DNA from: JASFHF01 sp050123375
Lineage (GTDB): Bacteria > Pseudomonadota > Gammaproteobacteria > UBA12402
Reading direction: 5' to 3'
NCBI GenBank assembly: GCA_050123375.1
Contig: JASFHF010000011.1
Span: forward strand, 1 to 51,465
DNA length: 51,465 nt
Shown here piece after piece: positions 5,929-14,958 of this stretch. A program made the position numbers and the translations under genes. Position 1 is the first letter of the stretch, and the number at the start of each line of letters is the position of its first letter. Below the pieces are notes generated by a model. It was not told the origin of the DNA. It made no database searches and saw only the letters and a program-made list of their open reading frames with translations.

Positions 5929-8166
5929 ATGAACAATGAGGAAAAAATTTCTGACAGAGCAATATTACATTTTGATCAAGATGAATTTAATGTAAAAGAA
6001 CGAGTTGTTGATCATATGTATAAAATGATTCAACAAAAAAAAATAAAATCTTGTACGATCGCTCTCATGGGTGAATGGGGTTGTGGCAAAACTTCGGTTT
6101 TAAATTTATTACGACAAGAATTAAAAAATGAAAAAGGTATCATTATAGATTTTGATCCAATGATAGAGGGTAAATTTGAGATTCACGAATTAATGGAAAA
6201 TTTTCTTTTAAAGCTATATTCAACTTTGTCACAATCAGGTGTTACAAATTGCATAAAAAAAGCCATCAAAAGTCTAATACTCCTTAGTCGTTGCAAGCTA
6301 TCAGCTTCTGGAAATGTTAGTGGTTTATATAGGGGTGTTCCCGTGCAAGTTGGCGGGAAAGTAGAGTATGATTTAGAACAAAATGTAAATGATATGATGA
6401 AGCTTTGGCAAGAAGAAAACCCCCAATTATTTTCAGAACAAGTAAATTCAATTAATAATGCACTTAAAGGAAAATCGTTATATGTTATCATTGATGAAAT
6501 AGATCGATTATCGAGTGAACTTATACTTAAGTTTTTAATGTTTGCGAGGATGTTGGAAATTTTCGATAATTTAATTTGTGTTGTAGCAATTGACTATACG
6601 CGTATTACTCAAAAATTTCTTACCGAGAAAACGCTAGGTTACTCCGATTACGACACAGTGACTTCATATGTTGATAAATTATTCCAACCAAGATTTGATG
6701 TTTGTAATACGCTAAATATTGATCAATCCGTCAAATACGTAATGAAAAGGTTACATTTTGTTTTTAGTAAAGGATTGGTGGAAGCGTTAGAGAATGATAT
6801 TAATAGTGATATAAATAAATTTTTAAAATTTCGGGAAATTATCGAGTATTTATCAACGCTAAGAAATATGAATAAATGGTTAATGAATTTAGTGAAAAAT
6901 GCTGATTTTATTTCTAATGTAGATAACAAGTTGGAATGGTTAGGTTTTATTGCTTTATTTTCAAAACACCCATTGATCTTGGATAATATGATTCGTCATG
7001 CTAGTAAAGTGATATTGAAGGATATTTTTATTTCATTAGACAGATATATTGATATGCATTATGGTATTGATTTTAAGGATGGTGTGAATGACGAAGACAT
7101 ATATTTAGCGTTATTGGGAATATGCAAAGAAGATGATAGAGTTGATAGAAAACAGCAGCAGCGACTAATCGATTTATCAAAAAGAGTTTGTAAGTGTGTT
7201 ATAATGGATAGGAAAACGGCAGAATTTGCTATTAACTTTATTAAAGTTGTGCATAATTCAAAATATCAGCTAAATTTATTTTTATCCGGATGGACTAGTG
7301 AAGAATTATTTTTATTTAAGAAGTTTTTTGATGATGATGTCAATGTTGTTTTAGAACAACTTGCAAATACTTCGGAAGAAAATAGAGACTTGTTGGCATA
7401 TGATATAGCGCAACATCTTTACCGCGGGAGTATCATTGTTAAGAATTTACCAAAAATCAGTTTATTAAATGATCTTTGGTGTAAAAAAGTGTCTACGCAA
7501 TCAAATCTTTTAGGTAATCCGTATGGCAGTATCATATACTCTTTATTTAAGATAATGCCAATTGAAAAAATAATTTCTGACGCTCTTTTATCACTATCAG
7601 AAGACTATTTGGGCATGCTACTAGCAATTTTTGGAATAAAAAATAAAGATGGTAATTATGATTTCTCACAATTTAAAACTCCTGATGGTGCAATTGTGAG
7701 AGAAAAGCAATTTGAACGAGCAACATTTAATGGTAAAACTATCTATAATTTCGATGAAGAAATAGTGAAAAAAATTATACAATCATGGTTAAACAAGATT
7801 GAACAGCATTTTGCTAACGATAAAAATAGCCTGTTTGCTAATGTCAGAGAACAAATGTCTATATTCTATCGATATATTCAATGGTCTAGAATGTTAGACT
7901 TAAGTAACCCAGAACAAAAATTGGCCGAAAAGATTCAATTATATCTCAAAAGCAACAAAGTTAGCGATGAGTACAAAAAACAAACCATAGAAGCTATCGG
8001 ACGAGAATGTTATAGATATAATCAACATGATGTAAATAAAAACCCCATATTCAACTTATTCGATAGAGATACTGATTTAATCCAAACAATGCTTAAAACC
8101 GAAAAACGATTGGGAACCAAATATTTGTCTGATATAGAACAAGCAACTAAAAACAATGAAGATTAA
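5929..8166 (+). CDS. KAP-family P-loop NTPase
   Basis: A 745-residue STAND-like NTPase of the KAP family. Walker A is GEWGCGKTS at about residues 48-56. Walker B is YVIIDEIDRL at about 184-193. The preceding FDP motif (IIIDFDPMIEG) and the alpha-helical C-terminal two thirds are also typical. Many bacterial KAP NTPases are membrane-associated; here no strong transmembrane pair is evident. ATG 5929 follows GAGGGGTGAAAAT; the frame is open further upstream to 5812, but that leader is low-complexity and has no ribosome site. KAP proteins are often found in defence islands (family knowledge). Location beside a tRNA and a GHKL/STAS pair makes a phage-defence or signalling role plausible, but nothing in the sequence proves it. 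Confidence 0.82.
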   Translation: MNNEEKISDRAILHFDQDEFNVKERVVDHMYKMIQQKKIKSCTIALMGEWGCGKTSVLNLLRQELKNEKGIIIDFDPMIEGKFEIHELMENFLLKLYSTLSQSGVTNCIKKAIKSLILLSRCKLSASGNVSGLYRGVPVQVGGKVEYDLEQNVNDMMKLWQEENPQLFSEQVNSINNALKGKSLYVIIDEIDRLSSELILKFLMFARMLEIFDNLICVVAIDYTRITQKFLTEKTLGYSDYDTVTSYVDKLFQPRFDVCNTLNIDQSVKYVMKRLHFVFSKGLVEALENDINSDINKFLKFREIIEYLSTLRNMNKWLMNLVKNADFISNVDNKLEWLGFIALFSKHPLILDNMIRHASKVILKDIFISLDRYIDMHYGIDFKDGVNDEDIYLALLGICKEDDRVDRKQQQRLIDLSKRVCKCVIMDRKTAEFAINFIKVVHNSKYQLNLFLSGWTSEELFLFKKFFDDDVNVVLEQLANTSEENRDLLAYDIAQHLYRGSIIVKNLPKISLLNDLWCKKVSTQSNLLGNPYGSIIYSLFKIMPIEKIISDALLSLSEDYLGMLLAIFGIKNKDGNYDFSQFKTPDGAIVREKQFERATFNGKTIYNFDEEIVKKIIQSWLNKIEQHFANDKNSLFANVREQMSIFYRYIQWSRMLDLSNPEQKLAEKIQLYLKSNKVSDEYKKQTIEAIGRECYRYNQHDVNKNPIFNLFDRDTDLIQTMLKTEKRLGTKYLSDIEQATKNNED

Positions 8167-8188
8167 TTTAAAAATTAGCCTAAAAACA

Positions 8189-8488
8189 CTATTGTTTATG
8201 TTTTGATAAATTACATGAAATAACATGAATAAATAATGATTTAATTTCTGGTTTAACACCTTTAAAAGCAAGGTTTTTGTTGAAATTTTCTAAGCCTATT
8301 TGTGCTGCAAGAATACCAATACATTCATCGGCAAAAGAGGGCGTGACCAAGCAATTGGACAAATCAACTTCCAATCGTTTATGATTTTTTAATTCATTGA
8401 TTAAAAATTCGCGAGCTTCCATTCCCAGTTTTCTGGAAATGAACTCAGGAAAATGTTTTTTTAATTTTATCTTAAAAGTTGAAGTCAT
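8189..8488 (-). CDS. STAS-like DUF4325 protein
   Basis: 99 residues counted from ATG 8488, which has a good AAGGAG site; a longer frame to 8524 would overlap the upstream gene more deeply. The core LEVDLSNCLVTPSFADECIG is characteristic of the STAS-like DUF4325 family: beta strand ending in D-x-S, then S-FADE at the start of a helix. The proteins resemble anti-anti-sigma factors and are usually encoded with a GHKL ATPase. The gene overlaps the preceding ATPase gene by 17 bp, so the two are translationally coupled. It ends 22 bp from the convergent KAP gene. Confidence 0.75.
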   Translation of the reverse strand: MTSTFKIKLKKHFPEFISRKLGMEAREFLINELKNHKRLEVDLSNCLVTPSFADECIGILAAQIGLENFNKNLAFKGVKPEIKSLFIHVISCNLSKHKQ

Positions 8489-9320
8489 CTGTAGTAACTC
8501 CTTCTGGTAATGGCCAGGCATCATATACTGATTTCACATCAAGAGTTTTATTTAACCTCCATTCTAATATTATTATAGCTCCTTTCCATGGTTCAGCCAA
8601 AAGTTTTTTTTTGCCCCCGTTGTTTCTAATTGAAAAATACTCATTTCCGGAATAGATAATTAGATTTCCGTTAACTTGCTTCATGAGGTCATGTGCTAAT
8701 GCTAATCCGTATCCAGAATGTTGGTCTGGTTTACTAGTAACTCCGTATTGGGTCGCCAATTCGCATGCATTGCTATTTATTAGATTATTACTTAAGCAAG
8801 GGTTTTCTAGCAATGATTTCCTGATTCCTATACCAGGATCAGCTATTGCAATTTGTCCTAAATTACCACGAGGCCACGTTTGGGCGCATATTAAACCGTT
8901 TAAATCGTTATTTTTTACAGAGCCATGGTTAAAGCAATTATTGAGTAATTCTAGTAAAGCATAAGTTAAACTATCCTGTGATGTTGCATCAATTGATTTA
9001 TTCACCAAGTTAGATAAGTGTTGGGTTACTTTGTATACCTCATCAATGTTTGTTAATGGTACAACTGGGTGAAAACCATTGTTTGTGCCATAGTTATATG
9101 TTTGCTGATATGGGTCAATGATTTTATATAAACCCGCATTATGTGCGTATGTTGCTAATTCTCCAAGTAATTCGAGCTCTTTTGGGGCTCGTTTTAGTTC
9201 AATGCCTAAGATAACCAAGTGAAACGGTTTTAAAAATCCATTTGGCGAAATAGAGGTTGATTGTGATATTTCTCCAATAAAATTACTTACATCTTTGGGG
9301 TGAGTCATCCTCATTACCAT
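8472..9320 (-). CDS. GHKL-type ATPase, partner of DUF4325 protein
   Basis: 282 residues. The C-terminal half has histidine-kinase-like ATP-binding motifs: N box ALLELLNNCFNHG, G1 box IADPGIGI, G2 box GYGLALAHDL. No histidine phospho-acceptor domain or transmembrane segment is seen. The N-terminal 120 residues are an unassigned sensor-like region. The pair with the downstream STAS-like gene resembles partner-switching modules (anti-sigma kinase plus antagonist), though no sigma factor is nearby. The first ATG (9320) is used; further ATGs lie at codons 3 and 5. It probably acts as an ATP-dependent switch; the target is unknown. Confidence 0.75.
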   Translation of the reverse strand: MVMRMTHPKDVSNFIGEISQSTSISPNGFLKPFHLVILGIELKRAPKELELLGELATYAHNAGLYKIIDPYQQTYNYGTNNGFHPVVPLTNIDEVYKVTQHLSNLVNKSIDATSQDSLTYALLELLNNCFNHGSVKNNDLNGLICAQTWPRGNLGQIAIADPGIGIRKSLLENPCLSNNLINSNACELATQYGVTSKPDQHSGYGLALAHDLMKQVNGNLIIYSGNEYFSIRNNGGKKKLLAEPWKGAIIILEWRLNKTLDVKSVYDAWPLPEGVTTDDFNF

Positions 9321-9480
9321 ATTTGCCAGATCCCTTTAACTCAACATGTTCAGATAATAAATCAAGGTAACATATGCTTTTTACAGTATCAATATTTTTA
9401 AACAACGCCCTCAAAGGTAGCACATAAGTAGCTTTTTACATTTGCTGCTTTAGCGAACCACCATAACTTAAAAAAAACTA

Positions 9481-9553
9481 TGCCGGAGAGTGGAGTCGAA
9501 CCACCGGCCTACTGATTACGAATCAGTTGCTCTACCATCTGAGCTACTCCGGC
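9481..9553 (-). tRNA. tRNA-Thr(CGT)
   Basis: The minus strand folds as a full cloverleaf: acceptor GCCGGAG/CTCCGGC with T8-A9, D arm GCTC...GAGC, anticodon stem ACTGA/TCAGT with loop TTCGTAA (anticodon CGT), T loop TTCGACT, discriminator A. CCA is not encoded. Its 5' 19 nt are repeated three more times upstream, at 147-bp intervals. Confidence 0.95.
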
Positions 9554-9994
9554 ACTTTAAAATAACAACTTCGATAGACTACAATCCAAGTACCCATCCA
9601 TGGTACATTTGTCCAGCCCGACATCCATGTCGGGCGTTCGCCGGGGCAAAGCAGTGCTTTGCCTAAACGGCACCGGCTTACCCATCTGAGCTACTCCGGC
9701 ACTTTAAAATAACAACTTCGATAGACTACAATCCAAGTACCCATCCATGGTACATTTGTCCAGCCCGACATCCATGTCGGGCGTTCGCCGGGGCAAAGCA
9801 GTGCTTTGCCTAAACGGCACCGGCTTACCCATCTGAGCTACTCCGGCACTTTAAAATAACAACTTCGATAGACTACAATCCAAGTACCCATCCATGGTGC
9901 ATTTGTCCAGCCCGACATCCATGTCGGGCGTTCGCCGGGGCAAAGCAGTGCTTTGCCTAAACGGCACCGGCTTACCCATCTGAGCTACTCCGGC
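9535..9994 (-). repeat. Three 147-bp tandem repeats carrying tRNA-Thr 5' ends
   Basis: The 19-nt start of the tRNA recurs at 9682-9700, 9829-9847 and 9976-9994, exactly 147 bp apart. After it, each unit reads (minus strand) GTAAGCCGGTGCCG, then a hairpin GGCAAAG-CACTG-CTTTGCC, then a hairpin GCCCGACAT-GG-ATGTCGGGC, then an A/T-rich tail that leads into the next tRNA start. Units differ by about one base (GTACATTT against GTGCATTT), so the amplification is recent or kept uniform by recombination. Confidence 0.95.
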
Positions 9995-10375
9995 TTTTTT
10001 AAATTTTTCAATAGGTTATACTATTTTTTATTGTATCACAAAAATCCTTTGGCAGGAGCTTTGCGTGATTATTTTCCATTTTTTTATTTAAAAATGCAAC
10101 TTTTAATTTTTGTGCATTGAGTTAACTGGTTGCATTATAAAGATTTTTGTTTTTTGCTGGATCAAATTCTTTTGTCTATTAAAAAACGGCTGAGGTATTT
10201 GTTTTGGCTGGTTTATGCATGTTGAAAATAAACTCATATATTTTAATTAATTAAGCAAAATGATTCATTTTTCTTATAGCAGTTCTTAGCTTATACTTCC
10301 GATACAGACAGTTGCTTTAAGAAACAATACTGTAATATCATAAAATTAGAATGTTATGAAATTGGGAAATTAATT
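9995..10375. other. Intergenic region between tRNA repeats and art operon
   Basis: No gene is seen. A possible minus-strand promoter for the tRNA array is TATAAC (10015-10020) with TTGTGA 15 bp upstream (10036-10041); this is weak. The rest is A/T-rich and should hold the promoter of the art operon. A GGGAAATTAATT stretch precedes its ATG. Confidence 0.4.
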
Positions 10376-11131
10376 ATGCAGAAACTAGTTATTAACAATT
10401 TATGCAAGGCGTTTGGCGACCACGTGGTGTTGAATGAAGTGTCGCTGACAGCAAAAGCAGGCGATGTGATTGCTTTGCTTGGCAGCAGTGGTTCGGGTAA
10501 GAGTACCTTGTTACGCTGTGTTAGTCTGTTGGAGCAAGCAGATAGCGGAATAATTCAGATAGATAATTGTAAGATTGATTGTGCAAATTTGGCTAAAAAG
10601 AAATTGCCGAAAAGTATCGTGAGACAATTACATAAGAAAATCGGCATGGTGTTTCAGCAATTTAATTTATGGCCGCATATGACAGTATTGCAAAATCTCA
10701 TTGAGGCGCCATTGCATGTATTAAAGCAAGCAAAATCAGTGGCAATAAAAAATGCTAAGATTTTACTTGATAAGGTTGGCATTTTGCATAAAGAAGCAAG
10801 CTACCCATTGCAATTATCTGGTGGAGAACAGCAGCGTGTGGCGATTGCCAGGGCCTTAATGATGAAGCCTGAGATCATGTTGTTTGATGAACCAACTTCT
10901 GCTTTGGATCCGGAAGTAGTGGCTGATGTTTTGAATGTTATGAAAACCTTAGCAAATGAGGGAACCACAATGATTATTGCTACCCATGAAATTGGGTTTG
11001 CCAAGGAAGTAGCCTCGCAGGTTATTTTCTTGGAGCAAGGCAGGATTCATGAGCAAGGAGATGCTAAGGAAACATTAACTAATCCAAAAACAGCAAGATT
11101 TAAACAATTTTTACAATCAGTATGTCATTAA
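10376..11131 (+). CDS. artP: Arginine ABC transporter ATP-binding protein
   Basis: The energy-coupling subunit of a polar amino-acid importer. Walker A GSSGSGKST is at about residues 36-44. The Q-loop is in MVFQQFNLWPH. The signature LSGGEQQR, Walker B LFDEPTSALD and switch histidine ATHE complete the fold. The Q-loop region NLWPHMTVLQNLIEAP and the QGDA ending match ArtP closely. It is first in a four-gene operon in the order P-I-Q-M known from enterobacterial artPIQM, with 18 bp to the binding-protein gene. Confidence 0.88.
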   Translation: MQKLVINNLCKAFGDHVVLNEVSLTAKAGDVIALLGSSGSGKSTLLRCVSLLEQADSGIIQIDNCKIDCANLAKKKLPKSIVRQLHKKIGMVFQQFNLWPHMTVLQNLIEAPLHVLKQAKSVAIKNAKILLDKVGILHKEASYPLQLSGGEQQRVAIARALMMKPEIMLFDEPTSALDPEVVADVLNVMKTLANEGTTMIIATHEIGFAKEVASQVIFLEQGRIHEQGDAKETLTNPKTARFKQFLQSVCH

Positions 11132-11149
11132 TTTGAGAGGGTAAGAAAA

Positions 11150-11956
11150 ATGAAACAATTAGTTACTTTTACATTAGGGATATTGTTCATATCATGTTTA
11201 TTGGTAAATACAAAATGTTTTGCGCGCTTTTCACAAGCTAAGGCTGTTAATGTTGCACAAACTAAAACTGTTCTTAAGTTTGCAACGGAGGCCACGTATC
11301 CTCCATTTGAGTATTTTACTCCAGAAGGAAAAATTCAAGGATTTGATATTGATGTTATGAATACAGTATGCAAAGAAATTGGCGCAACTTGCACTATTAC
11401 GCATCAGCCTTTTGATAGTTTAATTCCTAGTTTAAAGCTTGGGAAATTCGATGCGATTATAGCAGCTATAGCTATTACTGCTAAAAGAGCAAAGCAAGTG
11501 GATTTTACCAATCCATATTATATAGATACGGTGCATTTTGTTGCTGCGAAGAAATCAAAATTGGTTATTTCTAAAACCGGTCTACAAGGTAAGGCCGTTG
11601 GAGTACAAGGAGGAACAACTTTTCAGCATTATGTGCAAGATATGTATGGAAATATAGTTAAAATAAAACCATACGAGAGCAATGAGCAAGGGTTGTTAGA
11701 TTTGAAAAATGATCGAATTGATGCATATTTTTGTGATACTCCATTTATTATGCAATGGCTGAAAAAAGGTAATGATAAAGATTATGCAATCGTTGGTAAG
11801 CCAATAGAAAGTCAAAAATACTTTGGTAGTGGTAATGGTATCGCAGTAAAGAAAGACAATAAAGAATTGCTTGAAGTTTTAAATAAAGCCATAGCAAAAC
11901 TAAAAGCTGATGGTACCTTGAAAAAACTTGAACAAAAATATTTTGGAACGAAATAA
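11150..11956 (+). CDS. artI: Periplasmic arginine-type binding protein
   Basis: 268 residues with an N-terminal signal peptide (hydrophobic ILFISCLLVNTKCFA). The mature protein has the type-II binding-protein pattern FATEATYPPFEYF, GFDIDV, FDSLIPSLKLGKFDAI and GVQGGTTFQ, close to ArtI/ArtJ. The GRIDAYF-type segment appears as DRIDAYFCDT. The terminal KYFGTK ending is also typical. The gene follows an AGAGGGTAAG site, and its stop overlaps the permease start (TAATG). It delivers arginine or a related basic amino acid to the permeases; exact specificity is inferred from similarity. Confidence 0.87.
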   Translation: MKQLVTFTLGILFISCLLVNTKCFARFSQAKAVNVAQTKTVLKFATEATYPPFEYFTPEGKIQGFDIDVMNTVCKEIGATCTITHQPFDSLIPSLKLGKFDAIIAAIAITAKRAKQVDFTNPYYIDTVHFVAAKKSKLVISKTGLQGKAVGVQGGTTFQHYVQDMYGNIVKIKPYESNEQGLLDLKNDRIDAYFCDTPFIMQWLKKGNDKDYAIVGKPIESQKYFGSGNGIAVKKDNKELLEVLNKAIAKLKADGTLKKLEQKYFGTK

Positions 11957-12627
11957 TGATAGGTTTGCACGGCTTTGCTGCACAATTATTAATTGGCGCC
12001 AAATTAACAATATTTGTTGCGATTGGTTCCTTAATACTTGGATTGATTTTTGGGTTGATCGGAGCCGCGGCTAAATTATGTAAAAATAAATTTATTAATT
12101 TAATTGCTGGTTCGGTCACTTCAGTTGTAAAAGGATTTCCAGAGTTAATTGTGTTGTTTACAGTTTACTTTGGCGGTACAGCTTTGTTAACAAAGCTGTT
12201 TCATTATTATGTGGATGTAAATGCGTTGGTAGCCGGAATATTTGCTTTGTCTTTAATTTTTGGCGCTTACGCAACTGAAACTTTAAAGGGCGCATTTTTA
12301 GCAGTGCCAAAAGGACAGGTTGCTGCGGCACAAGTGCTGGGATTAACTAAAAAGCAAACTTTTTTCCATATTTTATTGCCGCAAGTTTGGAGACATGCGT
12401 TGCCCGGTTTAAGTAATTTATGGTTGGTGTTACTTAAAGATACTGCTTTGATTTCTTTAATCGGCTTAGCAGATTTGATGAACAAAGCGCAGCTTGCAGC
12501 TAGCGAAACCAGTGAGCCGTTCACTTTTTATTGCGCTGCTGGATTAATATATTTAATTATGACAACTTTGTCATATGTTGTGATTAAATATTTTATTAAA
12601 AAAGTTAATAAATACGAGATGGCATGA
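11956..12627 (+). CDS. artQ: Arginine ABC transporter permease ArtQ
   Basis: 223 residues with about five transmembrane helices and the EAA-type coupling loop around AAQVLGLTKKQTFFHILLPQVWRHALPG. The segment NLWLVLLKDTALISLI is nearly that of ArtQ. The start codon overlaps the previous stop (TAATG), and its own end overlaps the next start (ATGATGG), showing tight translational coupling. It forms the inner-membrane channel with ArtM, powered by ArtP. Confidence 0.87.
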   Translation: MIGLHGFAAQLLIGAKLTIFVAIGSLILGLIFGLIGAAAKLCKNKFINLIAGSVTSVVKGFPELIVLFTVYFGGTALLTKLFHYYVDVNALVAGIFALSLIFGAYATETLKGAFLAVPKGQVAAAQVLGLTKKQTFFHILLPQVWRHALPGLSNLWLVLLKDTALISLIGLADLMNKAQLAASETSEPFTFYCAAGLIYLIMTTLSYVVIKYFIKKVNKYEMA

Positions 12628-13280
12628 TGGAGATAATTTCAGGAATTATAGTTACAATTGAATTGATGCTAATATCATTATTGATTGGATTGTCAATGGC
12701 GATCTTTATGACTATGATTTACCAGTCCAAATCATGGTTTTTAAAAATGCCGATTGATATTTTTATATTTCTGGTTAGAGGCACACCGATGCTGCTGCAA
12801 TTTTTTATAATTTATTACGGTAGTGCGCAATTCGTGTGGTTAAAAGCCTCTCCATTATGGGTTATTTTTAAAGATCCTTTTTGTTGCGCGGTTATTGCGT
12901 TGGCAATAAATACCAGTGCGTATACTACAGTTTTATTTAAAGGTGCGATAAATTCAGTTCCACAAGGAGAAAAAGATGCATGCAAGGCGTTAGGTTTATC
13001 ACAGTTTCAAGCCATGTGGCATATTGTTTTACCGCATGCTTTACGTATTGCTTTGCCAGCTTATTCCAACGAAGTAATTATGGTGTTAAAAGGCACGTCT
13101 TTAGCTAGCACTATAACCGTGTTGGAATTAACTGGTATAGCCCATCAGATTGCTTCGCAAACTTATATGTTTGTTGAGACTTTTTTAATAGCAGGTTTAA
13201 TTTATTTTGTGTTAAACATGATTATTCTTGGTGTATTTAAAAAAATAGAAAAGAAATTAGCGTTTGTATCAGCAGCTTAA
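12624..13280 (+). CDS. artM: Arginine ABC transporter permease ArtM
   Basis: 218 residues and five predicted membrane helices. Diagnostic parts are FLVRGTPMLLQFFIIYYG, then the coupling loop CKALGLSQFQAMWHIVLPHALRIALPAYSNE and a VLKGTSLASTIT stretch typical of ArtM/HisM permeases. It overlaps the end of artQ by 4 bp and is the last gene of the operon. No clear intrinsic terminator is seen in the 63 bp before the convergent gene at 13344. Confidence 0.87.
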   Translation: MMEIISGIIVTIELMLISLLIGLSMAIFMTMIYQSKSWFLKMPIDIFIFLVRGTPMLLQFFIIYYGSAQFVWLKASPLWVIFKDPFCCAVIALAINTSAYTTVLFKGAINSVPQGEKDACKALGLSQFQAMWHIVLPHALRIALPAYSNEVIMVLKGTSLASTITVLELTGIAHQIASQTYMFVETFLIAGLIYFVLNMIILGVFKKIEKKLAFVSAA

Positions 13281-13343
13281 ATTCTATATTTTTATAAGAA
13301 AACTCGCGTAATATTATAAAAGCCCTATAAATAATTTTGGCGA

Positions 13344-13826
13344 TTAAGCAATCTGCGCTAACAACACCACGTAATTCTTCCCATAAGCTTTTGCACATTT
13401 GGGACAAGTTGTGTAATAAAAATAGAGCTGCTTAATCGTATGACCTTTTTCAGTTACATAATTTTCCATCTCTTTGACCCATTTGCCGGCATTTTTGTAA
13501 GGTCCTTCAAAGACTTTACTCAGAAACTTCCCTGAGATAGCGACCATTTGTGCTCCTTCAACATCTTTAGTTACAGCAAAATAAATATCTGAGCCCCATA
13601 AGGATTTTTCGTCTGCCAGCAAAATGAATTCTTCTGGTTTTGCTCCTGCTTTGTCTATTAGCGCAACATTTTTAATGATCTTGTTTTTCATGTTCAGTGG
13701 AATATGCAAAAAACTTATTACGTGATCTTTGACAAATTTTTTGTTTTGCCAGATTATTTCTTTATCTTGCCACGGCGCTGGATTAAACGGCTCACAGCAA
13801 CCCGTTGATTTCATTTGCTTGTTCAT
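13344..13826 (-). CDS. Conserved protein of unknown function, CxxC C-terminus
   Basis: 160 residues. The C-terminus has the motif TTCPKCAKAYGKNYVV, a CxxC that could bind metal or act in redox, preceded by an alpha/beta region (FILLADEKSLWGSDIYFAV, MVAISGKFLSKVFEGPYKN). Similar proteins are widely annotated only as hydrolase-like; no catalytic residues can be assigned here. An N-terminal CCEPFNP adds another cysteine pair. The gene is monocistronic, with an AGAGGGACAAA ribosome site, and convergent with the art operon. Confidence 0.7.
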   Translation of the reverse strand: MNKQMKSTGCCEPFNPAPWQDKEIIWQNKKFVKDHVISFLHIPLNMKNKIIKNVALIDKAGAKPEEFILLADEKSLWGSDIYFAVTKDVEGAQMVAISGKFLSKVFEGPYKNAGKWVKEMENYVTEKGHTIKQLYFYYTTCPKCAKAYGKNYVVLLAQIA

Positions 13827-13943
13827 ATTTTGTCCCTCTAATTTTTAATTAAAACCGCATTATACCAAAATTATAACTATACGTATGAAATAATTGCCTA
13901 TATATCAAAATGTTTTTATCTGTCTCATTTTAAGTAAAAATTA

Positions 13944-14702
13944 TTAGATACTAAAAGACATACTTTTATATTGTAAATGGTTGCTTTTCGCGTTTTTACT
14001 GTTTGATGTGATTATGGGTTTTAATTTTAGCTTAATTGCGGTTTTTGATGACAAGGAGTATTTTAGTCGATTTATTGATATTGAATTTTTAAATTTTAAT
14101 TTTAGTTTCTTTAATATTTGGAGAATCACAGTGGAAGATGGAATGGTGTGTTTTGGTGTAATTGATGTCGTAGTAAAATTAAATTTTGAGTCTAACCATT
14201 TTGTTAAATAGCGATTCATCTTAATAAGCATTATTGTATCGCTTGGTTGTTTTTGTTTGGCGGCAAAAATAACCCCTCTGGAGATGTATAAAGTGTTTTT
14301 TCCAATAAAACATCCTTGATTAATTTTTATATGCTTAAAACCTATTTTGTTTAAAACTTTTGTAATTATTTTATCAAAGGGCAAATGCCAAACTCCATCC
14401 CAAAAGAAAACTCCATCATTTTCAAGCAGATAGTAAATGTTTTTTAGCGCAGGTATTAAATTATTTTTGGGCATCTCTGAAATATGTTCAACGTATATGC
14501 ATTTAAATCTTCCTTTGAATTTTGGGATTTTTTGGATGTTTTGATCAGCGATATCGCATACCCAATCTGGTTTGGCCGATTTTTTAATATCTAATGTATA
14601 AAAAATATTTTTATTTTGAAGTGCGATTTTTGGATGTGCCCATCCAGTCGCTATTATTAAAATTTTGCCTGTAAATTTTTTTATATTTCTATTAAATGTC
14701 AT
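13944..14702 (-). CDS. Methyltransferase-like protein with degenerate SAM motif
   Basis: 252 residues. Residues 10-135 follow the class I methyltransferase order: a beta strand KILIIATGW, a second strand FYTLDI ending in Asp, WVCDIAD, then CIYVEHISEM and LLENDGVFFWDG. The glycine-rich motif I is replaced by ATGWAHP, so SAM binding is doubtful. The last 80 residues are lysine- and serine-rich low complexity. No partner gene is adjacent. It could be a decaying sugar- or lipid-island methyltransferase or a secreted protein; the assignment is tentative. Confidence 0.5.
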   Translation of the reverse strand: MTFNRNIKKFTGKILIIATGWAHPKIALQNKNIFYTLDIKKSAKPDWVCDIADQNIQKIPKFKGRFKCIYVEHISEMPKNNLIPALKNIYYLLENDGVFFWDGVWHLPFDKIITKVLNKIGFKHIKINQGCFIGKNTLYISRGVIFAAKQKQPSDTIMLIKMNRYLTKWLDSKFNFTTTSITPKHTIPSSTVILQILKKLKLKFKNSISINRLKYSLSSKTAIKLKLKPIITSNSKNAKSNHLQYKSMSFSI

Positions 14703-14853
14703 TATTTTTATGTTTTTTATTAAAAGTATATTTATTTTTTATATGCAAATTTATTTATAACCGTTTTTATTTGCTCATAGAATTTTATACCATATTATTA
14801 TGCAATATAGATGAGAAAACAAATAAGTTATCGATTAGTTAAAGGAGAAGATA

Positions 14854-14958
14854 ATGCATTATATATCCAATCTCCTACAAAATCTTCCAGTTTTTAACCC
14901 ATGGGGTCTGGGATTTTTTTGCTTAAAGTATATAAAATTGCCTCCAAGCGATGACTGA
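14854..14958 (+). CDS. Possible small ORF, 34 aa
   Basis: ATG 14854 has a strong AAAGGAGAAG site 5 nt upstream, far better than expected by chance. The peptide begins MHYISNLLQNLPVFNPWG and ends LPPSDD; it is partly hydrophobic. The reading resembles the peptide frame of the repeat at 15632 (YISNFLQNF). It may be a true small protein, or a start site fused to a repeat. Confidence 0.35.
   Translation: MHYISNLLQNLPVFNPWGLGFFCLKYIKLPPSDD
14857..14926 (+). repeat. Direct repeat, copy 1, flanking the Hfq-like gene
   Basis: About 70 bp beginning ATTATATATCCAAT and ending ATTTTTTTGCT, matched by 15632-15702 with scattered substitutions. The two lie on the same strand on either side of the Hfq-like gene. 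Confidence 0.65.

Noticed and set aside
9535..9994. CRISPR array or additional tRNA genes
   Set aside because: Repeats are contiguous 147-bp units without spacers, and each tRNA fragment stops after the D arm, so neither CRISPR nor complete tRNAs.
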